Shown here: positions 1 to 6,705 of the stretch, piece after piece
How the letters are laid out: the number at the start of each line of letters is the position of its first letter
Numbering within the stretch: the first letter of the stretch is position 1
IMG/VR virus record: IMGVR_UViG_3300031964_000803
Span: 1 to 42,431 of that record
DNA length: 42,431 bases
Reading direction: 5' to 3' (one strand)
From: a virus
Notes under the pieces: generated by a model
What the model saw: only the letters and a program-made list of their open reading frames with translations
What the model was told of the DNA's origin: nothing
Databases searched by the model: none
Position numbers and translations under genes: made by a program

Positions 1-519
1 ATGCCACGACCGAGGACACTGCCTGATGATGAAATTCTGGTGCGGGACAAAGATTTCCTGGGTCTGAGTCTCAATGAAATCGCGGACAAGTACGGCGTGA
101 GCAAGCAGGCCGTAAGCGCGCTTTTCATTGAGATGGGTAGACCATGGGGCGCGGTAGCGCCGGTAAATTACCGGGACTATCTGCCCTGGGACATCGGTCG
201 CGATCATCAGGCCCTTGATGCCGCACAGAGGCTCAGGGCACACATCAGGTGGAGGACAGGACACCCGTCGACAGACGCGCAGTTGCGTCGTCTGTCCAAC
301 TGGCATGCACGCATCACACGCGAGAATGTAACAGTTGTGTACGATCCTGTCCTGCCGTCGCCGTGGATCTACGTGCCGCGCACGGCTTCTGACGGAGAGT
401 TGATCATCCGCTGGCCGGCAGACATAGAGCCTCCGACCGACGTTCAGCGCGCTGTCCTGCTGCTACCCAGGGGCCCTGAGCTGGGCGAACGGCATGTCAG
501 GGAGACTCTGAGTAGCTAG
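1..519 (+). CDS. L5-type (cluster A-like) phage repressor candidate
   Basis: This 172-residue protein has an N-terminal helix-turn-helix at about residues 22-46 (EIADKYGVSKQAVSALF). After it come PWD (about 63), QRLRAH (about 76), a tryptophan-containing helix, VVYDP (about 112) and YVPRTASDGELIIRWP (about 124-139). The order and wording of these landmarks match what I recall of the mycobacteriophage L5 repressor gp71, which is of similar length and binds dispersed stoperators. Here the same core, TGTCAAG, recurs through the window. Homology is inferred from memory, not from an alignment. The start codon is the first base of the window, so upstream control is not visible. A hairpin terminator follows the stop codon. 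It could alternatively be a generic HTH regulator. Confidence 0.7.
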   Translation: MPRPRTLPDDEILVRDKDFLGLSLNEIADKYGVSKQAVSALFIEMGRPWGAVAPVNYRDYLPWDIGRDHQALDAAQRLRAHIRWRTGHPSTDAQLRRLSNWHARITRENVTVVYDPVLPSPWIYVPRTASDGELIIRWPADIEPPTDVQRAVLLLPRGPELGERHVRETLSS

Positions 520-552
520 CCTTTACAACTTCATTACACATCGTCACATGTC

Positions 553-584
553 AGTGCTCGGTCCTAGAGTGGGCCGAGCACTTT
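553..584 (+). terminator. Intrinsic terminator after the repressor-like gene
   Basis: A perfect 9-base stem AGTGCTCGG / CCGAGCACT with a 12-base loop is followed by a short T-rich tail (TTTCGTTGT). It separates the repressor-like gene from the early promoter that begins 17 bases further on. Confidence 0.7.
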
Positions 585-598
585 CGTTGTAGGTTGAA

Positions 599-637
599 CT
601 TGACGCTTGACAGGCGCACAAAGTGCGCGCGTATGAT
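599..637 (+). promoter_or_regulatory. Early promoter overlapping a TTGACGCTTGACA site
   Basis: The repeated site TTGACGCTTGACA (600-612) supplies a consensus -35 (TTGACA, 607-612). A -10 hexamer TATGAT lies at 632-637, spacing 19. Between them is a perfect small hairpin, GCGCAC-AAA-GTGCGC (614-628). A protein bound to the site would cover the -35 box. This is probably the main rightward early promoter, placed directly after the repressor gene and its terminator. Confidence 0.7.
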
Positions 638-663
638 CGTCGTCACACATCAAGCGGAGCGGG

Positions 664-717
664 ATGGGTCAGTTGCGTGACAGATGTGATGGAACAGCGT
701 CAGCGGGGGGCAGTTGA
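664..717 (+). CDS. Possible 17-residue leader peptide
   Basis: A short ATG frame (17 codons, ending in TGA at 715-717) follows a purine-rich GGAGCGGG sequence about 20 bases after the predicted transcription start. Its stop overlaps the ATG of the next gene as TGATG, the usual sign of translational coupling. The peptide is not recognisable. It may be a coupling leader only, or chance. Confidence 0.35.
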   Translation: MGQLRDRCDGTASAGGS

Positions 718-1067
718 TGACATTGGCGTCCGTACTGCCGGACGAACGTGGGCCGCAGACGGCCAAAACCGAAACCTTGTACGATGATGCGCCGTATGCC
801 CGATTGATGGTCTTTCACTACCAGTGGGCAGATGTGTACTGGCTCTACGTCAGCGAGCACACCGACCCGGACGCCATCGAAGATCTCTGGACACACCTTC
901 CCAAGACTGCCCGCTTCTCCGAATCAGAACCGTGCGCACGTGGATTCGGCAACGACGCAACACGATGCGTCGTGCACACCTTTATTGCTCGGAGAGGAGA
1001 ACTGATTGAGTCAAGTCTCACGCCGGAGGTCTTTTTCACAAGTCAAGTCATGGGCCAGCTGCTCTGA
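717..1067 (+). CDS. Hypothetical early protein
   Basis: A protein of 116 residues. ATG 717 is preferred over TTG 714 because a GGGGGG run lies 6 bases upstream and the codon is coupled to the preceding 17-codon frame. It is rich in aromatic residues in the middle (FHYQWADVYWLY) and contains no motif I recognise. Its 3' end overlaps the following nuclease gene by 62 bases in another frame, unusually long for this genome, so either end of the overlap could be mis-set. It is the first full-length gene of the early operon, a position in phages often taken by host-takeover proteins. No function can be assigned from the sequence. Confidence 0.6.
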   Translation: MTLASVLPDERGPQTAKTETLYDDAPYARLMVFHYQWADVYWLYVSEHTDPDAIEDLWTHLPKTARFSESEPCARGFGNDATRCVVHTFIARRGELIESSLTPEVFFTSQVMGQLL

Positions 1068-1812
1068 GGCGTACCGACTGGAGCGCATTGTACGGGCCCC
1101 GCGACGGCCGGCAGCATGGTTCACTCATGGCACCGCATTTCACGCCGCCGTAGAGGCGTACGAGCGCTCTGGACGCACACTGACACCGGATCAGTGCATC
1201 GCCGAATTCGAGGCCGCATGGGCTGTCAGCATCATGCAGGATTTTGAGAAGGAACCTGATCTGTCGGTGTGGATGACCGGTGGCCGGCGCAAGCCGGAGA
1301 TGGACATCGAAGTCCGCTACGCCGAAGGCAAAGACATGGTCCTCCAGTACCTTGACTACATCTCCAAGAGTGGTGAGACGATCTGGACGGCGCCCGATGG
1401 GCGCCTAGCGGTCGAGCTGGAAATTGAGTTTGAACTCTCCGGCGTTCGCGTTATCGTCTACATCGACCAAGTCATCGTGACCAACGCTGGCCGGCTGGTC
1501 GTCCGGGATCTGAAGACCGGATCATCCTTCAACAGCCCGATCCAGCTTGGCACTTACGATCTGGCGCTTTCCGCCGAGTACGGCGTCAGGACCGGTTGGG
1601 GTGACTTCTACCTGGCCAAGAAGAATAAGCCGTCGGCACCAATCGATCTGAGTCCCTACACGCCTGAGCGTGTAGGTGCATGGTTCAAGGCCATGGACTC
1701 TGCCGAGTCTCAGGGCATCTACATTCCGAGTCCTGGCGATCACTGCCGCGTATGCGGCGTATCCCAATGGTGTGTCGCCAACGGCGGCACCGACTATCAG
1801 GAGGCATCTTGA
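1006..1812 (+). CDS. Cas4/RecB-like PD-(D/E)XK exonuclease
   Basis: The TTG start follows GGAGAGGAG at 6-base spacing. The 268-residue protein has the Cas4/AddB-type layout: an N-terminal cysteine in the SxxxSWASCSEAYRLERI helix (C19), GTAFHAAVEAY (about 42-52), the catalytic D...(D/E)xK core seen as YIDQVI and VVRDLKTGSS, a QLGTYDLAL helix matching the QxxxY motif, and three C-terminal cysteines C247, C250 and C256. Together with C19 these can hold an iron-sulfur cluster. Such enzymes degrade or resect DNA ends. The neighbours (a proline-rich zinc protein and a RecA-like ATPase) suggest a phage recombination/replication module. The fold assignment is firm; the role in the phage is inferred. 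Confidence 0.85.
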   Translation: MSQVSRRRSFSQVKSWASCSEAYRLERIVRAPRRPAAWFTHGTAFHAAVEAYERSGRTLTPDQCIAEFEAAWAVSIMQDFEKEPDLSVWMTGGRRKPEMDIEVRYAEGKDMVLQYLDYISKSGETIWTAPDGRLAVELEIEFELSGVRVIVYIDQVIVTNAGRLVVRDLKTGSSFNSPIQLGTYDLALSAEYGVRTGWGDFYLAKKNKPSAPIDLSPYTPERVGAWFKAMDSAESQGIYIPSPGDHCRVCGVSQWCVANGGTDYQEAS

Positions 1813-2342
1813 CCACGCCATACGGCGCCCCTACTCCTTCGACTCCGCCGGAGTCTCCTCTCAGCATCAACTTCAGGATCCCCGAGGTCCCTGGCGGTCC
1901 TCAGCTCACTGTCCGCGCGGGCAACGGCAATGAACTTGCCGGGCTGACCGAGGATGTTGCGCACGCTGGTGCGCGAATCGGACATGCCTTGACCGAGTTC
2001 CGGGCCGGCTTCCTTGCCGGCTCCGGGATGCCTGCCGAGGCTCCGTCAGTTCCGGCCGTAGCGGCGCCCCAGCCGCCCTATCAGGCTCCGCCGGAGCAGC
2101 AGTATCAGAATCCCTCTGGTCCGCCCCCCTGGATGGCTCCCGCCACGCCGCCTCAGCAGGGATACTCGATGCCTGCGCAGCCTCAGCCGCCGCAGACCGG
2201 TAGTGGTCCAGTGCCGATGTGTCCTCATGGTCCGCGGACCTACAAGTCTGGCATTTCCAAGGCTGGCAAGCCGTATGCCATGTGGACATGCACTCAGCCG
2301 CAGGGACCGAGCCAGTGCGAACCTGAGTGGGCCAAGAGCTAA
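1809..2342 (+). CDS. Proline/glutamine-rich protein with C-terminal zinc motif
   Basis: The TTG start at 1809 overlaps the nuclease stop (TTGA). The 177-residue product has an N-terminal folded part of about 75 residues, then a disordered P/Q/A-rich linker, and a C-terminal motif CPHG...KAGKPYAMWTC...QC that could bind zinc (C/H/C/C). This arrangement (fold, flexible linker, zinc knuckle) is common in phage nucleic-acid-binding proteins encoded next to a nuclease. A single-strand DNA-binding or recombination accessory role is a guess from context. I do not recognise a named family. A TTGACGCTTGACA element follows the stop. Confidence 0.7.
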   Translation: MTTPYGAPTPSTPPESPLSINFRIPEVPGGPQLTVRAGNGNELAGLTEDVAHAGARIGHALTEFRAGFLAGSGMPAEAPSVPAVAAPQPPYQAPPEQQYQNPSGPPPWMAPATPPQQGYSMPAQPQPPQTGSGPVPMCPHGPRTYKSGISKAGKPYAMWTCTQPQGPSQCEPEWAKS

Positions 2343-2361
2343 CTCTCTTTTGCCTCATTAA

Positions 2362-2398
2362 TTGACGCTTGACAGGTAGCCGCTTCGGCGGCTACCTT
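2362..2398 (+). promoter_or_regulatory. TTGACGCTTGACA site with UUCG hairpin and possible -10
   Basis: The exact 13-base site (2362-2374) abuts a perfect 9-base stem GGTAGCCGC-TTCG-GCGGCTACC (2375-2396) with a UUCG tetraloop. A weak -10 (TACCTT, 2393-2398) lies 18 bases after TTGACA. In transcripts running through from the left the hairpin would form; transcripts starting here would lack it. Confidence 0.6.
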
Positions 2399-2417
2399 CA
2401 GGGCAGAGAGAGGGGAA

Positions 2418-3221
2418 TTGCTTACTCTCACTCAAGCGAAAAACCAGCGGGGATCCGCTGGTGAGCCTCTACCGGACATCTTCCAGTCCTTTGCGCAGAA
2501 CGGCATCTATATCCGGCAGGGACAGTTGACTCTGATCTCTGCCGCTCCGGGGATCGGCAAGAGTGTCTTGTCTCAGACGATCGCCACGAAATGCGGTCTT
2601 CCTGGATACTACTTCTCTGCGGACAGCGACCAGTTCGAAATGTATTGCCGCTGTGCGGCGATGCTGACTGGCTGGCGAAAGCAAGACATCGAATCGAGTG
2701 TTCTCGCCGGGCGCACGGAGACGATCGATGCTCGACTGTCCCAGTCTGCGATGCTGAGATATGACTTCAGTGGCTCGCCGACAACGGATTACATCGATGA
2801 TGAGCTGAAGGCTTACGCGATGTATGCCGGCCGGTGGCCGGCGCTGATCGTGATGGACAACATCAGCAACATCGATATCGGGGGCAGCGCCACCGATACG
2901 GCTGCACTTGAAGAAGCTTGCGCTTACCTGCATGACGTCGCCCGGGAAACGGGCGCTGCGGTAATCGCACTGCATCACGTGCAGGGAACGTATAACGATG
3001 GCAATCAGCCGGTTCCGCTGTCTGGCCTCAGGGGCCAGATCGGGCGAGTCCCCGAAGTCGTCCTGACTCTGCACAACGCATCGACTGAGATCGAGATGTT
3101 CAATGGCGTCAATATTCTCGGCGTGAATGCGGTCAAGAATCGTGGCGGCAAAGCCGATCCTGCTGCACGGAACACGATTCGACTGGACTTCTATCCGGAG
3201 CGTATGGAGCTGCGGGGATAG
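2418..3221 (+). CDS. RecA/DnaB-like ATPase
   Basis: The TTG start follows AGAGAGAGGGG. The 267-residue protein is a single RecA-fold ATPase. Walker A is APGIGKS (residues 43-49), an acidic position follows in SADSD (67-71), Walker B is LIVMD (143-147), and a sensor-like ALHHVQG lies near 193-199, as in DnaB/RadA-type ATPases. It is much shorter than a replicative DnaB and lacks an N-terminal DnaB domain. Actinophages often encode such a small ATPase beside a Cas4-like nuclease, where it is annotated as RecA-like or helicase-like. A role in loading or strand exchange is inferred. Confidence 0.8.
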   Translation: MLTLTQAKNQRGSAGEPLPDIFQSFAQNGIYIRQGQLTLISAAPGIGKSVLSQTIATKCGLPGYYFSADSDQFEMYCRCAAMLTGWRKQDIESSVLAGRTETIDARLSQSAMLRYDFSGSPTTDYIDDELKAYAMYAGRWPALIVMDNISNIDIGGSATDTAALEEACAYLHDVARETGAAVIALHHVQGTYNDGNQPVPLSGLRGQIGRVPEVVLTLHNASTEIEMFNGVNILGVNAVKNRGGKADPAARNTIRLDFYPERMELRG

Positions 3222-3271
3222 TCAAGATCATCTTTAACTGACACTGTCGAAAATTTCTTAGGGGAGCACAC

Positions 3272-3409
3272 GTGGACTACAAGTTGTGGATGGCCGAGGC
3301 GATGACTCGGCTGATGAAGCCGGCCAAGCCGGCATACGCGCCGAATCGTGCCGGCAGGCGCGCGGCGATGCGGAGCACTCAGAAGCGAGGAAAGGGGTTC
3401 ACCAAGTGA
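3272..3409 (+). CDS. Small basic hypothetical protein
   Basis: A GTG start with GGGGAG 7 bases upstream gives 45 residues. The C-terminal half is strongly basic (NRAGRRAAMRSTQKRGKG), which suggests contact with nucleic acid. Its stop overlaps the next start as GTGA, so the two genes are translationally coupled. No family recognised. Confidence 0.6.
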   Translation: MDYKLWMAEAMTRLMKPAKPAYAPNRAGRRAAMRSTQKRGKGFTK

Positions 3410-3672
3410 CCTATCGCGAGATTCGCGTCTATGACGAGAACATTCATCTCGTCACCGAGACTGACGGAACTCACACCGTGAGCAAGCTTTTCGGCAAGTC
3501 TCCTTACTTCGGCACGAATCAAATCGAGCTGTCTCGGGGTGAAGCCTTCCGGCATCCTCATGACGAAGAGTACGACAGGATCGGGCAGTATCTCGCTGTT
3601 CGACGTGCCCTGTTGGCTGAAGCTGAGGTGCTTGCCAAGGCTCTTGCCCTTCTTGGTGTGACCGTCGATTGA
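3406..3672 (+). CDS. Hypothetical protein
   Basis: GTG 3406 (GTGA overlap with the preceding gene) gives 88 residues. Upstream codons in this frame are a shadow of the preceding small gene, so the longer reading is rejected. The N-terminal half is beta-rich (EIRVYDENIHLVTETDGTH) and the C-terminal half is helical with leucine/alanine repeats. Nothing identifies a function. It sits between the ATPase and endonuclease genes in one operon, with the following TTG overlapping its TGA. Confidence 0.65.
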   Translation: MTYREIRVYDENIHLVTETDGTHTVSKLFGKSPYFGTNQIELSRGEAFRHPHDEEYDRIGQYLAVRRALLAEAEVLAKALALLGVTVD

Positions 3673-4109
3673 CCGCACGTAAGGGCTATCGACCCTGCAA
3701 GAAGTGCCACCGAGATCGGGCAGAGAGATTCTTCACCTCGGCCAGAGGCCATACGTGCTCATCGTGTCGCAAGAATGGCCGCTCTGCGGCCGGACATGAG
3801 GCCAGAGTCATGGCCACCTATGGACTCGCCAAGGGCGAGTATGAAGCACTCTTCAAGGCTCAGGACGGCCGATGTGCCATCTGTGGTGGAAGGCGCCGAG
3901 AGCGCCTATCGGTAGACCACTGCCACAAGACTGGGCTCATCCGAGGACTTCTCTGCCGAATGTGTAATGGCCGTCTGCTGACGGCTGCACGAGACAAGCC
4001 GGATGTTCTACGTGCCGGCGCTGACTATCTCGACAATCCACCCGCAGCGCGGGTGATCGGACAACGCTTCTACACGGGCGAAGACAAGAAAGCGGGGAAA
4101 CTATGGTGA
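3669..4109 (+). CDS. Recombination endonuclease VII-like nuclease
   Basis: 146 residues; the TTG start overlaps the previous stop. The N-terminus has two CxxC pairs (CKKC, CSSC). The core CAICGG...LSVDHCHKTGLIRGLLCRMCN (about 73-103) is the zinc-bound HNH-type motif of Endonuclease_7 (T4 gp49 family). These enzymes cut branched DNA such as four-way junctions, clearing replication or recombination structures before packaging, or act as HNH nickases in actinophages. Its place next to the Cas4-like nuclease and ATPase fits DNA recombination. The family call is strong; substrate is inferred. Confidence 0.85.
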   Translation: MTARKGYRPCKKCHRDRAERFFTSARGHTCSSCRKNGRSAAGHEARVMATYGLAKGEYEALFKAQDGRCAICGGRRRERLSVDHCHKTGLIRGLLCRMCNGRLLTAARDKPDVLRAGADYLDNPPAARVIGQRFYTGEDKKAGKLW

Positions 4110-4507
4110 GCACCGAGAAGACACTTCCCGAGATCTATCGTGAGGCTGCCGAGCTAGTCCTGAAGGACGGCAAGGTGACAGGCCAAATGAAGAAGATTGC
4201 CGAGGATCGATGCTTCGGCTTCTGTACCATGGGCGCGGTTTTCGAGGCATCGGGCAACCTCGAAAAGTATGGCTCCCTCTCGTCCGACTTTGACGAGTCG
4301 GACGAGTATTACCGGCTGGTCAACCCGGTTGCCAATCAGATCACTGAATCTGGAAGGCTCGACACAATCCCGGGCCGCGATCCATTCTGGGTCATCGCGG
4401 ACTGGAACGACAATCCGAGCAGCGACAAGGCTGCCCCTTCGGCTGAGGATGTTGCTGTCCTGCTTCGCGAGACTGCCGATCGCATCGAGAATGGAGACAA
4501 CGCCTGA
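4103..4507 (+). CDS. DUF6197-like protein
   Basis: 134 residues; ATG 4103 with a short overlap. The pattern of an N-terminal helix (YREAAELVLKDG), a cysteine-containing CFGFCTMGAVFEA segment, a WNDNP motif near residue 100 and a closing helix (EDVAVLLRETADRIE) matches the small DUF6197 proteins common in Streptomyces and their phages. Their function is unknown. Gene order and close packing put it in the early operon; the next gene starts at the last base of its stop codon. Confidence 0.6.
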   Translation: MVSTEKTLPEIYREAAELVLKDGKVTGQMKKIAEDRCFGFCTMGAVFEASGNLEKYGSLSSDFDESDEYYRLVNPVANQITESGRLDTIPGRDPFWVIADWNDNPSSDKAAPSAEDVAVLLRETADRIENGDNA

Positions 4508-5106
4508 TGGCAACTGCCGAGAAGACGACCATCAAGGTCGAGAAGACGATCCAGGCCGATGAGGATGCCTATATCCTGACGCTGTCCAAGGATGAGGCCG
4601 AGACCCTTCGCGCCGTCGTGGGAATGCACGTTAACGGCGCCGGCCGGCGCAAGCATACCGACGCCATCTGGCACGCACTTAATGCGGCTGGCATCAATCC
4701 GGGCCGTATCAGTGGGATCAAGGGCATGATCACCATGGAGAATGGCCCGGATCCGGCGAAGCCCAAGATCGGCGATCGAGTGAGGATCACCCGCGCCGAC
4801 GATTACCCGGATTGGGTTGGTTGGGTTGGCATCCTTGTGGACCTTGATACCGATGACGAACCCTATTTCGTGGACAGCATCGGATGGGTTAACGACGTTG
4901 AGACGGTCAATGACTCGCCCATCAAGGTTGGGGATCGAGTGAAGATCCTTGAGGCGTACTGTGCAGAGCAGTATGTCGGAGAAATGGGAGTAGTGACTAG
5001 TGTCACCGACACTTGGCACTGCGCCGCAGGACCCCACCCCTATCGAGTTCACAGGGATGGCGGTACAGGAGAACTTCACGTCAAGCGCGTTGAGCGCGTC
5101 AGCTAA
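4507..5106 (+). CDS. Protein with two SH3/KOW-like repeats
   Basis: 199 residues, starting in the TGATG overlap with the previous gene. After an N-terminal helical part (to about residue 80) come two related beta segments, KIGDRVRITRADDYPDWVGW and KVGDRVKILEAYCAEQYVGE, each followed by GILVD/GVVTS and PYFV/PYRV. This is the signature of tandem SH3-like (KOW-type) barrels. Similar K(I/V)GDRV segments occur in the gene at 7460. They usually bind protein or nucleic acid. The DNA for residues 100-107 (4814-4829) holds four G-tracts. Function not assigned. Confidence 0.7.
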   Translation: MATAEKTTIKVEKTIQADEDAYILTLSKDEAETLRAVVGMHVNGAGRRKHTDAIWHALNAAGINPGRISGIKGMITMENGPDPAKPKIGDRVRITRADDYPDWVGWVGILVDLDTDDEPYFVDSIGWVNDVETVNDSPIKVGDRVKILEAYCAEQYVGEMGVVTSVTDTWHCAAGPHPYRVHRDGGTGELHVKRVERVS

Positions 5107-5491
5107 ACCCCCCATCGCCGACGTTGTCCGGCACTACCATCCCGATGCGGTAGTGCCGGACCGCGAATACGGCTGGCAGAAAATGAGATGCCCGTTCCAT
5201 GGGGAACGGAACGCCTCAGCATCCATCAATCTGGAAGCCGACTTCTTTCAATGCTTCGCGTGTGACGCGTCGGGTGATTCGTGGAGTATCATCATGAGGG
5301 AGGAATCATGTGACTTTCGCGGTGCCGTCGAAATCGCAGAAAGATTTTTTGGGTTCAGCGGCGGCTCAGTACGCGGCGGATCTGGCCGTGCACGGCGCGG
5401 CACAAGCTTGGCTGATGAAGCGGGCCCTGTCCGAGGCCAGCGCACGATCTTTTCAGCTAGGCGTGGTCGCAAACCCCTTGCCGAGTCATGA
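5057..5491 (+). CDS. DnaG-type primase, N-terminal zinc-finger part
   Basis: The segment after residue 17 reads as a CHC2 primase zinc finger: C45-P-F-H48 ... F-Q-C66-F-A-C69, followed by GDSWSIIM and a helix ending AERFFG. Beyond about residue 98 the reading loses primase character and stops at 5491. The continuing domain lies in the +1 frame (next feature). The start is uncertain: ATG 5057 overlaps the previous gene by 50 bases with no good SD, TTG 5090 is an alternative. Either a programmed +1 shift or an indel at the T6 run (5345-5350) would fuse the two parts, or two subunits are made separately. Confidence 0.7.
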   Translation: MAVQENFTSSALSASAKPPIADVVRHYHPDAVVPDREYGWQKMRCPFHGERNASASINLEADFFQCFACDASGDSWSIIMREESCDFRGAVEIAERFFGFSGGSVRGGSGRARRGTSLADEAGPVRGQRTIFSARRGRKPLAES

Positions 5492-5969
5492 GCAGTACCG
5501 TGGCCGGCTGGCCATCCCGTATCTGACACTCTCTGGTGTCTGCGGGATGGCCTTCCGATGCCTTGAGTCTCACGACTGCAAAGAGGCTCATGGAGGCACC
5601 AAGTACTTGTACTCCAAGGGCGACAGCAGGCGCATGTTCAACACTCCGGCCTTGGATACTCAGTCCCCATGGATTGCGATCTGTGAGGGCGAGATGGACA
5701 CCATTGCAGCCACTCAGGCCGGTGTGCCGGCTGTAGGAGTCCCTGGCGTGACCAACTGGCAGAGATACTGGGCCAGATGCTTCAAGGGCTTCGATACGGT
5801 CTACATCTTGGCTGATGCGGATGATGTCGGCCAAGGATCCGAGATGGCCAAGAAGATCGAGAGCCACGTGCCGCAGGCACGAACCATCCTCATGCCTCAA
5901 GGGCATGACGTGAACTCGCTCATTATCGAGCAAGGACCAGAAGCGCTGATAGCGCGGATTGGAGCATGA
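5310..5969 (+). CDS. DnaG-type primase, Toprim catalytic part
   Basis: A GTG start at 5310 with AGGGAGGA 6 bases upstream gives 219 residues. It contains a primase N-lobe (YLTLSGVCGMAFRCL), then the Toprim signature: ICEGEMDTIAATQAG with the catalytic glutamate, and ILADADDVGQGSEMA with the DxD metal ligands. Residues before about 17 are probably an alternative reading of the zinc-finger gene. The strong internal SD supports separate initiation of a catalytic subunit. The T6 run supports a +1 frameshift fusion instead. It acts in phage lagging-strand priming together with the DnaE homologue. Confidence 0.8.
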   Translation: MTFAVPSKSQKDFLGSAAAQYAADLAVHGAAQAWLMKRALSEASARSFQLGVVANPLPSHEQYRGRLAIPYLTLSGVCGMAFRCLESHDCKEAHGGTKYLYSKGDSRRMFNTPALDTQSPWIAICEGEMDTIAATQAGVPAVGVPGVTNWQRYWARCFKGFDTVYILADADDVGQGSEMAKKIESHVPQARTILMPQGHDVNSLIIEQGPEALIARIGA

Positions 5970-6166
5970 TGGCAGCGAAACGCTGGTATGCCCTAATTGA
6001 TGTGGACGAGAGGGGCCCGTACCTGTCTTTCACGGGATTTCCTAGCGCCAAACATGCGCGGGAGTGGGGAAGCCTTCTTGTAGAGAAGAACCACAAGGGG
6101 AAGCTGATCGACGTCATCAAGCTGTCCGTCAATTCGCGCGGGGCATTGGGGAGGCTGAAGAAGTGA
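5966..6166 (+). CDS. Small hypothetical protein
   Basis: 66 residues, ATG overlapping the primase stop (ATGA). It has a short beta-rich N-terminus (RWYALIDVDERGPYLSFTGF) and a basic, helical C-terminus ending RGALGRLKK. Not recognised. The tight overlap with primase suggests joint expression with the replication genes. Confidence 0.65.
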   Translation: MMAAKRWYALIDVDERGPYLSFTGFPSAKHAREWGSLLVEKNHKGKLIDVIKLSVNSRGALGRLKK

Positions 6167-6456
6167 CTAGTCCGGTACCGAGTCCTAGCGCGGGATCGAA
6201 GAAGCCGAAGATGAACGGCATTCGGCCTGCCGGCGTGATCGTGGACGAGACGCGCAGCGTCCTGACAACCCAGATGTGGTTTGCCGTGATGGAGCGGCCC
6301 GATGGCTCGATGTGGATTCGCTCCATCGGATATGGCACGCAAGAGGAATCAGAGCGAGAGACCATGAGAGAGGATTGGGAGGCCGATCCCATTGCGCATA
6401 TCTGCATGTCCCAGCTCACCCGGGACGCACTTCAGAACAACCATATCTACTTCTGA
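6163..6456 (+). CDS. Small hypothetical protein
   Basis: GTG 6163 (overlapping the previous stop as GTGA, with GGGGAGG 8 bases upstream) gives 97 residues. The protein has a basic, proline/serine-rich N-terminus and a more ordered part containing QMWFAVMERPDGSMWIRSIG. It does not match a family I know. It closes this operon segment: a TTGACGCTTGACA site begins 9 bases after its stop. Confidence 0.65.
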   Translation: MTSPVPSPSAGSKKPKMNGIRPAGVIVDETRSVLTTQMWFAVMERPDGSMWIRSIGYGTQEESERETMREDWEADPIAHICMSQLTRDALQNNHIYF

Positions 6457-6464
6457 GCTATTTC

Positions 6465-6477
6465 TTGACGCTTGACA
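6465..6477 (+). promoter_or_regulatory. TTGACGCTTGACA site directly before a gene start
   Basis: An exact copy of the repeated site. Only 12 bases separate it from the ATG at 6490, so a promoter using it could not transcribe a full leader for that gene, and no -10 is visible. This copy is better read as a protein-binding site within a transcribed region than as a promoter. Confidence 0.65.
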
Positions 6478-6489
6478 GATTGGGGCACG

Positions 6490-6705
6490 ATGAAGAGCTT
6501 TGACATGGCTGGTGGCTGGGACTTCGAAGAGATCGAGAGGGAAGAGAAAGACCGATCGGCAAACATGATTCGCGACAGCTATAGGCGAATCGTGGAGACT
6601 GCCGTAGGCATCGAGGTGGACGCAATCAACGCTGGCGCCCCCAAGGATCTTGCGAAGGCAGTTTCTCGCCTTGCGCTTGCTCGCATGCTGGGACTGACGA
6701 CTTGA
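6490..6705 (+). CDS. Small helical hypothetical protein
   Basis: ATG 6490 with TTGGGG 4-5 bases upstream gives 71 residues. The upstream TTG frame overlaps the repeated site and is rejected as start. The protein is acidic at the N-terminus (EEIEREEKDRS) and largely alpha-helical. No motif recognised. The next gene's TTG overlaps its TGA. Confidence 0.6.
   Translation: MKSFDMAGGWDFEEIEREEKDRSANMIRDSYRRIVETAVGIEVDAINAGAPKDLAKAVSRLALARMLGLTT

Noticed and set aside
4336-5115. 259-codon minus-strand frame
   Set aside because: Shadow of two plus-strand genes with clear overlaps and an SH3-like protein; no SD or motif.
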